From assembly GCA_041391725.1 (NCBI GenBank), contig JAWKNL010000025.1, positions 1 through 64,000 on the forward strand: a stretch of DNA of 64,000 nt. Reading direction: 5' to 3'. Positions 24,601 to 33,019 of the stretch are shown here, piece after piece. The DNA is from JAGQVA01 sp041391725 (lineage in GTDB: Bacteria > Bacteroidota > Bacteroidia > J057). The position numbers and the translations under genes are program-made. The first letter of the stretch is position 1. Each line of letters opens with the position of its first letter. The notes under the pieces are model-generated. The model was not told the DNA's origin. It saw only the letters and a program-made list of their open reading frames with translations, and did no database searches.

Positions 24601-26456
24601 CAAAAAAAATGATTGAAGACTATCAGAGTGCCCTGCAGTTTGTCGAGGATTATTTTCAGTTGAACTACAGCAGCTTTCTCCGGAAATATTTTCCCGGTAG
24701 CAAGGAAAAAGAAATAACCAGACCGCTCACACCCGCCAAATTCAGGCGGATTTTTGGCGAACTCTCCCCTAAACAACTGAATATCATCAACGACAACGAC
24801 TCACAATATATGGTAGTAGCCGCAGGGCCTGGCAGCGGCAAAACGCGAATTCTTGTACACAAACTTGCCTCCCTTCTCCTTATGGAAGAAGTCAAACACG
24901 AACAACTCCTGATGATCACTTTTTCCCGAGCCGCAGCCACAGAGTTCAAAACAAGATTGTATGACCTGATCGGAAATGCAGCCCGGTTTATTGAAATCAG
25001 AACTTTCCATTCGTATTGTTTTGATCTGCTCGGAAAACCCGGAAGTCTGGAAAAATCTTCCACAATCATCCGGGAAGCGGTGGAGAAAATCAGAAATGGC
25101 CAGGTCGAACAGGGAAGAATTACCAAAACGGTGGTTGTGATTGATGAAGCGCAGGATATGAGTGAGGAGGAATTTCAATTGATTCTCGCGCTGACCGAAA
25201 GAAACGACGATATGAAAATCATCGCCGTAGGTGATGATGACCAGAATATATTTGAATTCAGAAAAAGTAGTTCAAAGTATATGCATTATTTCATCAATGA
25301 AAAAAATGCGACTAAACACGAACTTGTCGAAAACTTCAGAAGCCGGCACAATCTGGTGGAGTTTGCCAATGTTTTTGCAGAAAAAATACCCAATCGGCTG
25401 AAAACCCTGCCCATTGTTGCTCAAAGTCATCAAAACGGTACTTTGGCAGTTGTCAGGTACAAATCAGAAGAGATCATCACCCCTTTGGTCAAAGCAGTTA
25501 TAGACGCACCGCTTTCGGGCAGTACGTGCATTATCACCCCAACCAATGGCGACGTACTTCAGATTACAGGCATATTGTTGAGTCAAGGCATTCCGGCAAA
25601 ACAAATCCAGACCAATGAAGGCTTTAGCCTGCGTGATCTTCGGGAAATCAGATATTTTCTCCAGATAATTGACGACAAAATATCCACTCCAACCATTTCT
25701 GAGGACCGTTGGGAATTTGCCAAAAGGAAATTGAAGGACGTTTTTTATCGCAGTTCCCGTTATGAATTATGCCACAATCTGATCCGGAAATTTGAGGCAG
25801 AAAACCCAAAAGTCAGGTACCGGTCTGAGCTCGAAAGCTTTGTCTTGGAGTCACGGGAAGAGGATTTTCATGAACAAACCAGCGAAAAAATCCTCGTTTC
25901 TACTATCCACATGACCAAAGGAAAGGAATTTGACAATGTATTTCTTATGCTCCGGAATTTTGCCTTTAAAGCAGACGAGGATTTCCGGAAAGTATATGTC
26001 GCACTGACACGTGCCAAAACAAATCTCTCCATTCATCTAAACGGACACATTTTCGATCAGATACAGATAGACAACCTCGAAAAAACGTATGACAACACCG
26101 ACTATCTGCCCCCGGACACACTGATCATACAGCTCACGCATAAAGATTTATGGCTGGACTATTTTTACAGCAATACGCACGTTGTCAAAAATCTTGTCAG
26201 CGGTGATATTCTGAAGGTTACTCCACAAGGATGCGTTGATGAGAAAGGAGAAATTGTCCTTAATTTTTCTCAGCATTTCAAGGATCAAATAAATCAATTG
26301 ACGGGCTCCGGGTTTCTGCCAGTGGAAGCGAAAGTAAATTATATCGTTTACTGGAAGAAAAAAGGAATTGACACAGAAACTATGGTTGTGCTGCCCGAAA
26401 TAGCTTTCCAGCGGGTCGATAAAAAAATTCTTCTCCCACCCCCAATTATCCAATAA
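21618..26456 (+). CDS. Exonuclease - RecQ helicase - UvrD/Rep helicase fusion
   Basis: 1612 aa from the ATG at 21618 (a TTG nine codons upstream is possible but less likely). Domain 1 (1-150) is a DEDD 3'-5' exonuclease: FIDTE (D8, E10), GHNIIHHD (D58), YHALVKDD. Domain 2 (about 265-830) is a RecQ helicase: Walker A TGGGKS (K290), VIDEAHCFSSWG (D388), FTATAK, QEAGRAGRDE, then a RecQ-C-terminal-like region; the zinc cysteines are not obvious. Domain 3 (about 1040-1540) is a UvrD/Rep SF1 helicase: GPGSGKT (K1075), TFSRAAATEF, VIDEAQD (D1176), VGDDDQNIFEFR, TIHMTKGKEFDNV, VALTRAKT. Both motors have complete nucleotide-binding motifs. Such a protein could unwind and trim DNA ends or stalled forks in repair or defence. 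It stands alone, with parA 96 bp downstream. Confidence 0.92.
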   Translation: MQKIAFIDTEVNPSNKRILDIGCIKENNDFFRSSHIAGLAHFLKDTVFLCGHNIIHHDLQYIKTVVEEAGISKANIIDTLYLSPLLFPARPYHALVKDDKLQTEELNNPVSDSIKAKDLFFDEVSAFGQLPEYLRQIYYSLLKDCPEFCGFFNYTSYHSQQEYPGHLILQEFQNHICHRANLEKLIADSPVELAYCLSLIHSNDRNSITPPWVLKQFPGVERIMFLLKNNPCIQGCDYCHAELDIFKGLKKYFGYDSYRTFDGVALQEQAVKAAISDQSLLAVFPTGGGKSITFQVPALMSGNSVRGLTVIISPLQSLMKDQVDNLEKKGITDSVTINGLLDPIERAKSYERVEDGSASILYISPESLRSKSIERLLLNRNVVRFVIDEAHCFSSWGQDFRVDYLYIGDFIRELQKKKNREFPIPVSCFTATAKQKVIEDICAYFQEKLGITLQLFTSTASRTNLTYQVLSPKDETDKYQMLRNLIEAKNCPTIVYVSRTKKAEDIASQLKEDGFLALPYHGKMEAQKKSENQNAFISGEVSVMVATSAFGMGVDKPDVGMVIHYEISDSLENYVQEAGRAGRDENIEAECFVLFNEDDLNRHFVLLNQTRLNINEIQQIWKAIKEITRFRSMVSNSALEIARKAGWDENIREIETRVTTAIAALEEAGYLKRGHNMPRVFANSILSKNAQEAIDKINLSENLDETQKMHATRIIKKLISTKSRAEAGTEVAESRVDYIADHLGLRKETVIGIINILREEQILADTKDLTAYVDKGDTPKRSLGIFTQMAAVEKFLFEALDETEYIYNLKELNQNAENRGVESVSVQRIKTILNFWAIIKWIRRQKTNSSPNHMAVVFIHTKEVLRQKLKKRQTIARFFIEYLYQKIQVNGNSEDAGMDVVLTEFSVHELKAAWENQPDLFSEKITIEEVEDTLFYLSRIGAMKIEGGFLVLYNRLTIERTEQDNKKRYKAEDYEKLDQFYKNKTQQIHIVGEYAKKMIEDYQSALQFVEDYFQLNYSSFLRKYFPGSKEKEITRPLTPAKFRRIFGELSPKQLNIINDNDSQYMVVAAGPGSGKTRILVHKLASLLLMEEVKHEQLLMITFSRAAATEFKTRLYDLIGNAARFIEIRTFHSYCFDLLGKPGSLEKSSTIIREAVEKIRNGQVEQGRITKTVVVIDEAQDMSEEEFQLILALTERNDDMKIIAVGDDDQNIFEFRKSSSKYMHYFINEKNATKHELVENFRSRHNLVEFANVFAEKIPNRLKTLPIVAQSHQNGTLAVVRYKSEEIITPLVKAVIDAPLSGSTCIITPTNGDVLQITGILLSQGIPAKQIQTNEGFSLRDLREIRYFLQIIDDKISTPTISEDRWEFAKRKLKDVFYRSSRYELCHNLIRKFEAENPKVRYRSELESFVLESREEDFHEQTSEKILVSTIHMTKGKEFDNVFLMLRNFAFKADEDFRKVYVALTRAKTNLSIHLNGHIFDQIQIDNLEKTYDNTDYLPPDTLIIQLTHKDLWLDYFYSNTHVVKNLVSGDILKVTPQGCVDEKGEIVLNFSQHFKDQINQLTGSGFLPVEAKVNYIVYWKKKGIDTETMVVLPEIAFQRVDKKILLPPPIIQ

Positions 26457-26505
26457 AAAAACAATCAATCACCGGTAAGCATTTTTTATTCTGTCTCTCT
26501 TTGCC

Positions 26506-26513
26506 TAATTTTG
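26506..26513 (+). promoter_or_regulatory. Putative -7 promoter box TAATTTTG for parA
   Basis: Exact TAnnTTTG match, 39 bp before the ATG at 26553. No clear -33 element. Confidence 0.4.
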
Positions 26514-26552
26514 GTAAGCACACAAAACGAGATTGATTATAGCGAAAACGGA

Positions 26553-27311
26553 ATGAGTGTAATTGCCATCGCAAATCATAAAGGTGGTGTAGGAAAAACC
26601 ACTACCACTGTCAACCTTGCCGCCGCGCTGGCCCGCACGGGTAAAAAAGTCCTTGTCATCGATATGGACCCCCAGGCCAATGCCACTTTTGCGCTCGGAC
26701 TTAAAAAGCAGGACCAGACCATTTATCAGGTGCTCGCTTTCCAGGACGATATCCGCAAAATGATCCAAAACCTCGAAGACATTGATATTGTGCCTTCTTC
26801 GGTTCACCTCGCAGGGTTTGAAAAAAATATGGAGGTGGGCAAGGAGTTTATTCTCCAGGAAAGTCTCCAGGTGATCAAAAATATCTATGATTTTATCCTG
26901 ATCGATTGTCCGCCCTCTCTTGGTGCACTCACTATTTCGGCACTCACTGCCAGCGACTTTGTCATCATCGCCCTCCAGCCCGAGTTTCTCGCGCTTCAGG
27001 GTATGACCGACTTTATCAAAATCCTGCGCACAGTCAAAACCCGGATGAACAACCAGCTCGACCTTCTTGGCATCGTGGCTACTCAGTACGACAACAGGAA
27101 AGTGCTCCACCGCGATGTACTCGAACACGCCAAAAATCAGTACGGTGAGGCCATTTTCGATACCATGATCCGCGGCAATATCGCCCTCGCCGAATGTCAG
27201 AGCATGGGCAAACATATATTCCAGTACGATGCAAACTGCAACGGTGCGGAAGATTACCTCAACCTGGCCTACGAAGTGGAAAGCAGACTCAAAGCCGAAG
27301 TAGCAGCATAA
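26553..27311 (+). CDS. parA: ParA-family ATPase
   Basis: 252 aa from the ATG at 26553; a TTG 14 codons upstream would place the start inside the promoter box. Deviant Walker A is at the N-terminus (NHKGGVGKTTTTVN), followed by Walker A' (DMDPQANAT), Walker B (FILIDCPPSLG) and the typical ParA C-terminus. The signature lysine is present, so it should form ATP sandwich dimers and bind DNA non-specifically. Length fits chromosomal ParA/Soj rather than long plasmid ParA with an HTH domain. The next gene, 17 nt downstream, encodes a small basic RHH-like protein, making a two-gene partition-style operon. No ParB with an ParB/Srx-type NTPase domain is seen, so whether this is the main chromosome segregation parA is uncertain. 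Confidence 0.93.
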   Translation: MSVIAIANHKGGVGKTTTTVNLAAALARTGKKVLVIDMDPQANATFALGLKKQDQTIYQVLAFQDDIRKMIQNLEDIDIVPSSVHLAGFEKNMEVGKEFILQESLQVIKNIYDFILIDCPPSLGALTISALTASDFVIIALQPEFLALQGMTDFIKILRTVKTRMNNQLDLLGIVATQYDNRKVLHRDVLEHAKNQYGEAIFDTMIRGNIALAECQSMGKHIFQYDANCNGAEDYLNLAYEVESRLKAEVAA

Positions 27312-27328
27312 CTGATAAAACCCGAATA

Positions 27329-27769
27329 ATGGCGAAGAAATTTTTGGAACAATTGGGAGACGCCTTTGATGAGGATGTGCTTGTGGATCTGATACCGCAA
27401 AAGCGCCCCGCTTCGCCTGGCCGCAAAAAGCGCTTTCTCGGTACCATTGAAGAAAATATCTCCACACCAAAGAAAAAACCGACAACTTCACGCAGCAGTT
27501 CCTCCGGAAAAAGGAAAAGTTTTCTCGATACTATCGAAGAAGCGCTCGATAGTAACGCTTTTGACGAAGTCATCCCTGTCGCCCCCAAATGGACCCGCAA
27601 ACCTAATGCCGACCAGATGGAAATGCCCGTAGTTGAAAGCCCCTTCAGCACCATGATCACTCACGAAGTGCTCGAACGCGCACGCGTTATAGCTATAGCC
27701 AAAGGCATTCGCATCAAGGACGTGATCAATATCGCCCTGAAAAAGTATATTGATATGGAGGGGAAATAA
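27329..27769 (+). CDS. Small basic ParA partner with RHH-like C-terminus
   Basis: 146 aa from the ATG at 27329, 17 nt after parA. The N-terminal two thirds are charged and low in complexity, with a repeated short motif: KKRFLGTIEEN (about residues 31-41) and KRKSFLDTIEEAL (about 63-75). The last ~40 residues (TMITHEVLERARVIAIAKGIRIKDVINIALKKYI) have the pattern of a ribbon-helix-helix or similar DNA-binding fold. This arrangement resembles plasmid partition partners of the ParG/Omega type: a flexible arm that touches ParA plus an RHH domain that binds the centromere. The N-terminal repeat could be the ParA-interaction motif. Function is inferred from context and the RHH-like pattern only. Confidence 0.65.
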   Translation: MAKKFLEQLGDAFDEDVLVDLIPQKRPASPGRKKRFLGTIEENISTPKKKPTTSRSSSSGKRKSFLDTIEEALDSNAFDEVIPVAPKWTRKPNADQMEMPVVESPFSTMITHEVLERARVIAIAKGIRIKDVINIALKKYIDMEGK

Positions 27770-28066
27770 CTTTTCTGCTTAAATTTTTCTTTGCGGATTG
27801 GTCTGCACTCGATATCCACAACTCTATGTATATCATCCGTTTTTGTGTTCCCTAATCATTTAAATTGAAAACCCAAAACTTCATTTTTAGAAAAATCTAA
27901 AAATTGTAGGGAAATATTTTGGCATTTCATTTTTTTTTTTGTAGGTTGGGTCTCAAGCACGATGGATAACTCAATATAAGCCATCCCCATTGCCGTTTTT
28001 TCCTTCTTTATCAGCCATAACTGATGAAGCGGGAAATCTATAACCTCAACCTAACCTAGACTTGCG
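27770..28066. other. AT-rich intergenic region, no gene seen
   Basis: 297 bp between the parA operon and the accessory block. It holds an 11-T run (about 27930-27940) and an imperfect hairpin (about 28003-28028), but no ORF, RNA gene or convincing promoter. Confidence 0.5.
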
Positions 28067-28080
28067 ATGAAAACAACGAT

Positions 28081-28848
28081 TTGCTTTTTGTGACGATTTT
28101 GATTGTATGTATTTCTATTGTCTTTGGCCAAAATCCGGTTACGGGTTTGCCTTCCCAGTGGTCAGATATTGTGCATTATGATTGTATTGAGTTTAATGCT
28201 GGTAATCGGATGTTTATCGGTGGAAGAAATAGTGAAGGATTCATCAGTTGGAATGCCTACCCCGATGCTCCCAATGGAAATGCCCGGTTTTTATATCCGG
28301 GAACAAAGGCATCTCAAATTGTATATCCAAACTGGGCAAATCAAATGCAATTCAAATTTTCTTCCAATACACCGGTTTATGGGCAACCCGTAACCTGGAG
28401 CACTACGATGGTGCTAACTCAGACAGGGCAGGTAGGTATTGGCACTACGAATCCCCTTCACCGCTTACATTTGCAGGGAGGAGATATGGGGATTTACAAC
28501 AGCGGAGGAGCGTTAAACTTCAAAGTACAATCCGACGGATTTGTATGGGCACGACAGTTGGAAGTGCTGGCTACCCCGATTCCGGATTATGTATTTGATC
28601 CTGAATATCCGTTAATGCCTTTGGGGGAACTGAAACTATACATTTCGGAAAATCACCATCTCCCCAGGATTAAGTCTGCGGAGGAATACGAAGCGACAGG
28701 ATCGGTAAATGTGGGAGAGCTTCAGGTTCAGTTGTTGGAAAAAGTAGAGGAATTGACCTTATGCATTCTTACCTTAAAAGAAGAAATAGACTATTTGAAA
28801 ACCAATTTTCCATCTACTAATCCATCCTCTACCCATGAAAAGCCTTAA
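28081..28848 (+). CDS. Secreted surface-type protein with C-terminal coiled coil; 5' end frameshifted
   Basis: The open frame begins at TTG 28081 (alternative GTG 28090) and gives ~255 aa. The natural start is probably ATG 28067, which is one base out of frame: adding one T to the 5-T run at 28084-28089 gives MKTTICFFVTILIVCISIVFGQ, a canonical signal peptide. The middle has the VGIGTTNPLHRLHLQGG motif of tail-fibre-like Bacteroidota surface proteins. The C-terminal region (IPDYVF, NHHLPRIKSAEEYE, then a coiled coil VQLLEKVEELTLCILTLK) is the common ending of such proteins, thought to aid trimer folding. It overlaps the next gene by 14 nt. The exact role (cell-surface fibre or adhesin) is unknown; expression depends on whether the frameshift is real. 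Confidence 0.6.
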   Translation: MLFVTILIVCISIVFGQNPVTGLPSQWSDIVHYDCIEFNAGNRMFIGGRNSEGFISWNAYPDAPNGNARFLYPGTKASQIVYPNWANQMQFKFSSNTPVYGQPVTWSTTMVLTQTGQVGIGTTNPLHRLHLQGGDMGIYNSGGALNFKVQSDGFVWARQLEVLATPIPDYVFDPEYPLMPLGELKLYISENHHLPRIKSAEEYEATGSVNVGELQVQLLEKVEELTLCILTLKEEIDYLKTNFPSTNPSSTHEKP

Positions 28849-29428
28849 CTATATTCTCCTGCTTATTATCGTTGCCATGTGTTGTATCGGGTCTTGCCGC
28901 AAGCCGATTCCTCCCAAACCCTTTTTCCCGCTGGATGAGGAAATGCGCGCCTATTTTGCCGTTCCCGATTCCGGGTCATGGTATGTATATCAGGATAGTG
29001 CCAGTGGGGTTTTTGATACGATGCGGGTGAAAAACCGGAGGGATCATATAATAGGCAATCTGCCATATCTCGGGGAAGGGTATAGTCTGTTTTATACCTG
29101 CACGCAAAGTCCGAATTTCCGAACAGATGTATCAACTCAGGATGATGGTTATACCTTTTCACTTTCCTATTCGATAGGAGGAGCACACCGCATATCGAAA
29201 GACTCAAGTGGCTTTAGTCCCCGGGAAAAAGTTAAAATTTTAGATTCATTGGTTGTGGAAGGGGTGAAATATGAATCGGTCATTCAATCTGCTGACAATT
29301 TTAACTATGGACAAGCCTATCGAAAACTTTGGTTTTCAAAAGGGGTTGGAATTGTTAAAAAGCAGGCAATATCTAATCAGGGAGGCTATGATGCTGTTTT
29401 TAATCTTATCAACTATCAAATAGAGTAA
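28835..29428 (+). CDS. Putative lipoprotein, unknown function
   Basis: 197 aa. Residues 1-21 form a lipoprotein signal peptide with the lipobox IGSC (lipidated C21), followed by RKPIPP. The rest is a soluble, beta-rich-looking domain with many aromatic and Ser/Asp residues and no catalytic motif I recognise. The gene starts 14 nt inside the upstream surface-protein gene and ends just before the T9SS protease gene, so the three are probably co-transcribed. A role at the outer membrane, perhaps tied to the secreted neighbours, is inference. Confidence 0.7.
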   Translation: MKSLNYILLLIIVAMCCIGSCRKPIPPKPFFPLDEEMRAYFAVPDSGSWYVYQDSASGVFDTMRVKNRRDHIIGNLPYLGEGYSLFYTCTQSPNFRTDVSTQDDGYTFSLSYSIGGAHRISKDSSGFSPREKVKILDSLVVEGVKYESVIQSADNFNYGQAYRKLWFSKGVGIVKKQAISNQGGYDAVFNLINYQIE

Positions 29429-29431
29429 ACC

Positions 29432-30162
29432 ATGAAAATGTTCACTTTAAAGATATGCTTAATTGTATTAATAGACACCTCCATTTTCTTTCAAACTTTA
29501 GACGCACAGGTGTCATTACCTATATTACCTTTTAGTAAACAATACGAATTAAATTCGGAAATTCCGATTTTAGAACTTCCTCATTTTAATAATGATTCTC
29601 TGGATTTTTTATTTAATAATCCGACAAAATCTACCTATACCAAAAATACAGTTGGACTCGTTACCCCTTTGGATATTGATATGTTGAGATTGGGGAGATG
29701 GGATTCTATCGAAAGTGAGAAGATTGTTTGGCGATTACGGCTAATATCTCCCGGCTCAAAAGGATTACGTATTTCTTGTGATCAATTTCTTCTTCCTAAA
29801 GGCGCTTCTCTGTTTTTTTACGATTCTACGGGATCGAGATGTTATGGTGCATTTACTGAACTCAATAATCAACCTCATGGAAGGTTTAGTACAGGGATTT
29901 TACCCATGGAAGATGTAACAATAGAATATAACCATCATTCCAATAACCAGGAAATAATTGCTCCATTCCACATAAATAAGATTAGTTATATATTTCGAGT
30001 GCAGGATATAGGTGAGGCTGATCAGCAATGCGACATTGACGCAAATTGTCCAAATTGGGCAAATGAATGGTGTAATGAAATACGATCTGTTGTAAAAATT
30101 CTCTTTCGAAGCAGAATCGGAATCGTCGAAACAGACAATATTGGTTCAGGAGTATTAATTAA
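29432..30162 (+). pseudogene. T9SS serine protease, N-terminal part (split by IS)
   Basis: This is the first 243 codons of a lysyl-endopeptidase-like S1 protease, cut by the IS982-family element. As it stands the frame runs a few codons into the IS and stops at 30175 (247 aa). A signal peptide (about 1-26, ending LDAQ) is followed by an N-terminal region and the beginning of the trypsin-like barrel (IGSGVLI). The catalytic residues all lie in the part after the IS. Removing the IS and one 9-bp target copy restores a continuous frame of 668 codons with 31107-32379. As it stands the fragment has no catalytic triad and no sorting domain. Confidence 0.85.
30154..30162. repeat. Target-site duplication, left copy (ATTAATTAA)
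   Basis: 9 bp directly flanking the IS on the left; identical to 31098-31106. Confidence 0.85.
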
Positions 30163-31097
30163 CCCAAGTTGCTAGTTAGCAACAAGTTCTTAAAGATTTT
30201 TGAAAAAAAAGGGTTTTAAAGGAGATTACCACATCACCCTAACTAAGAACCCTATGCTTGATCAAGTAATCGGAATATACATCATAATTGATGATATTCT
30301 CAAAAACCATTGGCCATAAAGAAGATAATCGCTGCCAAATGAGTGATGGTAGAAGTGCTAACGACCCTGTTTCGAGTATTTTCTTTGGCGGGAACCCAGG
30401 CCCAATCGATGAGCTATCTTCAATCGGAGCGGCATATCCCGCAGATGTTTCGCCTCGGCTTCTGAACTGACGGCTTCATGCCGCTTTCGGAGAATTGGGA
30501 ACTGATTTGGCCGTATTTCACCTATTGGCCGATTTGTCTAAGCATAGCCATGATTCAGCCCGCTATTTGGTCGATTCTTTTCCTGTGGCCGTTTGCCATA
30601 ACATCCGGATTTCCCGCGCCCGAATCCTGAGTGGAGAACAATTCCGGGGAAAATGTGTCGCCAAACGAAAGCTATTTCATGGCTTTAAGGTCTTTCTGAT
30701 CACCACCGAGACAGGGTTCCCTGTCGAAATCGCCTTCGTCCCAGGTTCTGGGCTGAAATCAGAGGACTAGAAGCCCTGCCGATGAATTTGCTGCTCCGAA
30801 GTGAACTCTATGGAGATAGTGGATTTACCGACTATCTCTTCGAAGATTTAGCCTGGGAATTAGACCAAATTGAGTTGAACATTTGTCGCAAAAAAGAACT
30901 CGAAAAGGAAGATACTTTTAATCGCATTTCACTCTGGAAGAAACAACAGAGACGATATATTGAAACCGTATTCAGTATCATTCAGGGAAGATTTCAAGAA
31001 AATACATGCGGTCTCTATTCAGGGATTTATCATTAAGCTCATGGGTTTCATTTTAGTACATGGGATTGATCAGTTAATACAACAACTAGCAACTTGA
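30163..31097. mobile_element. IS982-family insertion sequence (decayed), 935 bp
   Basis: It is bounded by inverted repeats with core CAAGTTGCTAGTT (left 30165-30177, right 31084-31096) and a 9-bp target duplication, ATTAATTAA. It carries one transposase gene related to IS982 elements but broken by several frameshifts. Length is typical for the family (about 1 kb). The insertion splits the T9SS protease gene within the trypsin-like domain, just before the catalytic histidine. Confidence 0.9.
30254..31036 (+). pseudogene. IS982-family transposase, multiply frameshifted
   Basis: The frame begins at ATG 30254 (MLDQVIGIYIIIDDILK) and breaks within the A-run at 30302-30306. Family sequence then continues across three frames: IGHKEDNRCQMSDG, EVLTT, SYLQSERHIPQMFRL, NRRLHA / ELGTDLAVFHLL, DSFPVAVCHN, KLFHGFKVFLI, LYGDSGFTDYLFEDL, RYIETVFSIIQGRF. 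At least four frame changes separate these pieces. The DDE residues are recognisable (DSFPV, YGDSG, IETVF), so the ancestor was a normal DDE transposase. No single frame could give an active enzyme; any movement needed a transposase from another copy. Confidence 0.88.
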
Positions 31098-31106
31098 ATT
31101 AATTAA
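31098..31106. repeat. Target-site duplication, right copy (ATTAATTAA)
   Basis: Directly flanks the right IS end; identical to 30154-30162. Confidence 0.85.
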
Positions 31107-32379
31107 TAATACCAATAATGATTTTACTCCTTATATACTCACCGCCAGGCATATTGCGATTGGGTCGGCAGACCAAATTGTTGGGGGACCAGAATCAGTT
31201 GAACATGAAAGTTGGACTATTTACTATAATTTTCAGACGCCCAATTGTCAACTCAATACAGGTAATGATCAAATGCAAACTGTGGGAGTGGAAGTTGTGA
31301 CCTCCAATATATCCTCTGCAGGAAGTTGTCCTGACCTGGGATTACTAAAATCTTTGGAGAGTATTCCTTTAGGATACAATATTTATTTTTCAGGATGGAA
31401 TCGGGATAAAAGAAGTAATTGGCCTTCCGATGAGATCGTTACTATCCACCATCCTCAGGGGGATCTAAAAAAAGTATCAAAAGGAGAAGTAGTTGGTACA
31501 ACTGCCGCAGGTAAATGTTATGAGGTAGAATACAATTTAGGGCTGGGAATTGTAGAAGGGGGATCCTCAGGTGCGCCATCCTTTGATGAAAACCATAGAG
31601 TTGTCGCTATTCAAAGTAGTGGCGCATTAACCTGTGAAGAATCTGAGGCTGGAGTGAATCAAGGAAATATTGAAAAGGCTCATGAATCAGGAATTGAGTT
31701 TGACTGGTACACTTATTTGGGGGGAGGAAAAACCTTAAATGGGATAGATCCCATAGGAATATGCCAGGAGCAACTAGAAATTTTTGGAAATCTGTATCCC
31801 GGAAATGACTGGCAAAAGAAAAATGCCATTCTTATTCAGGCTGCGAGTTCTATTGTTGTATCCCCGAATAATATGCAAACTACCATTCAGCAGACGCCAT
31901 CTTATATGACGGTTTCAAATCTCAGCGACTATACATTCCGGGCGGGAAGTTCTGTGAAATTTATGACAGGGTTTAAAATTGAGTATGGGAATCGGCTTCT
32001 TGCTAATATTAGCTCATGTGAAGTGGCTGAAGGGTGTGGCCTTAATTTTGAGCCTGTTCCGGAAAATGTAAATACATTTCAGCCTTTGTCGTTTCCAGAT
32101 ACGGCCAACTTTACCACACCTGCGATTGGGGATTTGATTTCAATCTATCCTAACCCATCTAGGGGACTGATTTCGGTTAATTTATTTACCAAGTGGAAAA
32201 ATGTAAAATGTGTCATTACCTCCTTTCATGGGAAAGTAATATGGTCTCAAACTTTTATACAATCGATTCCGCACTCTTTAACTATTGACTTGTCAAATGA
32301 GCCTTCCGGGATGTATCACTTTAGTATGGAAACAGAGAAAGAGATCGTTTACAAAAAGTTCACGCTCATAAAAGAATAG
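31107..32379 (+). pseudogene. T9SS serine protease, C-terminal part (split by IS)
   Basis: Continuation of the protease after the IS. All three catalytic residues are in this part: TARH (His), CPDLGLL (Asp), GGSSGAP (Ser), with family motifs FSGWNRD and HPQGDLKK. After the protease domain comes a region of about 130 residues of unknown fold, then a T9SS type A sorting domain (IYPNPSRG ... SGMYHFSM ... KKFTLIKE). A stand-alone ORF could start at ATG 31273 (368 aa), but it would lack the signal peptide and the catalytic histidine. Substrate preference of an intact enzyme cannot be read; lysyl endopeptidases cut after Lys. The gene ends 1 nt before the next start. Confidence 0.85.
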
Positions 32380-32380
32380 T

Positions 32381-32995
32381 ATGAAAGATGTACCCTTCAA
32401 AGCGAGTTTGATTTTACTTGCAGTCCTATTCGTCTGTTTTTTCTCCGGTTTTGCAAAGGACAAACCCGAAGCCGATAGCATACAAATTCGGCTGAGCTTG
32501 AATACAACCCTGTTCAAATTTAGAAATGCAGGGAAAATCCAGGCTTATAGCCCCGGCTTACATATTACGTACAGGCGGCATACCTTATCGGGGAATTGGG
32601 ATTTGTTGGATGATTATTTTTTTGATTTTGATAATCGCCTACCTCAGGGGTTTCAAATCGGATATCGCTACGGGTTTGGCTATATTTTTTCCAGAATTTC
32701 TTTTTACGGAGAATTGAACTATCGCCATTTTTCATATCTATTTCCGGAATTTGAACATATACGGTATGCACAAAATGCCGTGAGTGGCATTGCGGATTAT
32801 GTGTATATGGGCAATGTAGCTGCCCGATCAGAAATAACAATCCTGCCTTTTCTGGCTGCTTCGGTAAGTGTAGGTTATGGCTTTTCTTATGTTGAACAGT
32901 TTGTCATTACAACAAATCAAACGCTCTCCGGCTCTTCTACGCAATGGTTGGTGAGTTTTGAGGTAAATGTATTGATTGGTAATATCCGTTTTTGA
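32381..32995 (+). CDS. Outer-membrane beta-barrel-like protein
   Basis: 204 aa with a signal peptide (about 1-25; LILLAVLFVCFFSGFA). The mature part is a run of alternating hydrophobic/polar strands rich in Tyr, Phe and Gly, and ends in a C-terminal strand with terminal Phe (LIGNIRF), as expected of an 8- to 10-stranded barrel. It begins 1 nt after the protease stop, so it was co-transcribed with it. A remnant of a similar barrel follows at 33020-33205. Specific function is unknown. Confidence 0.65.
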   Translation: MKDVPFKASLILLAVLFVCFFSGFAKDKPEADSIQIRLSLNTTLFKFRNAGKIQAYSPGLHITYRRHTLSGNWDLLDDYFFDFDNRLPQGFQIGYRYGFGYIFSRISFYGELNYRHFSYLFPEFEHIRYAQNAVSGIADYVYMGNVAARSEITILPFLAASVSVGYGFSYVEQFVITTNQTLSGSSTQWLVSFEVNVLIGNIRF

Positions 32996-33019
32996 AAAAG
33001 TATCTTCGTGGAGTATTAA

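Noticed and set aside
26505..27491. Minus-strand open frame of 328 codons opposite parA
   Set aside because: parA on the plus strand has complete motifs; the antisense product shows no family pattern.
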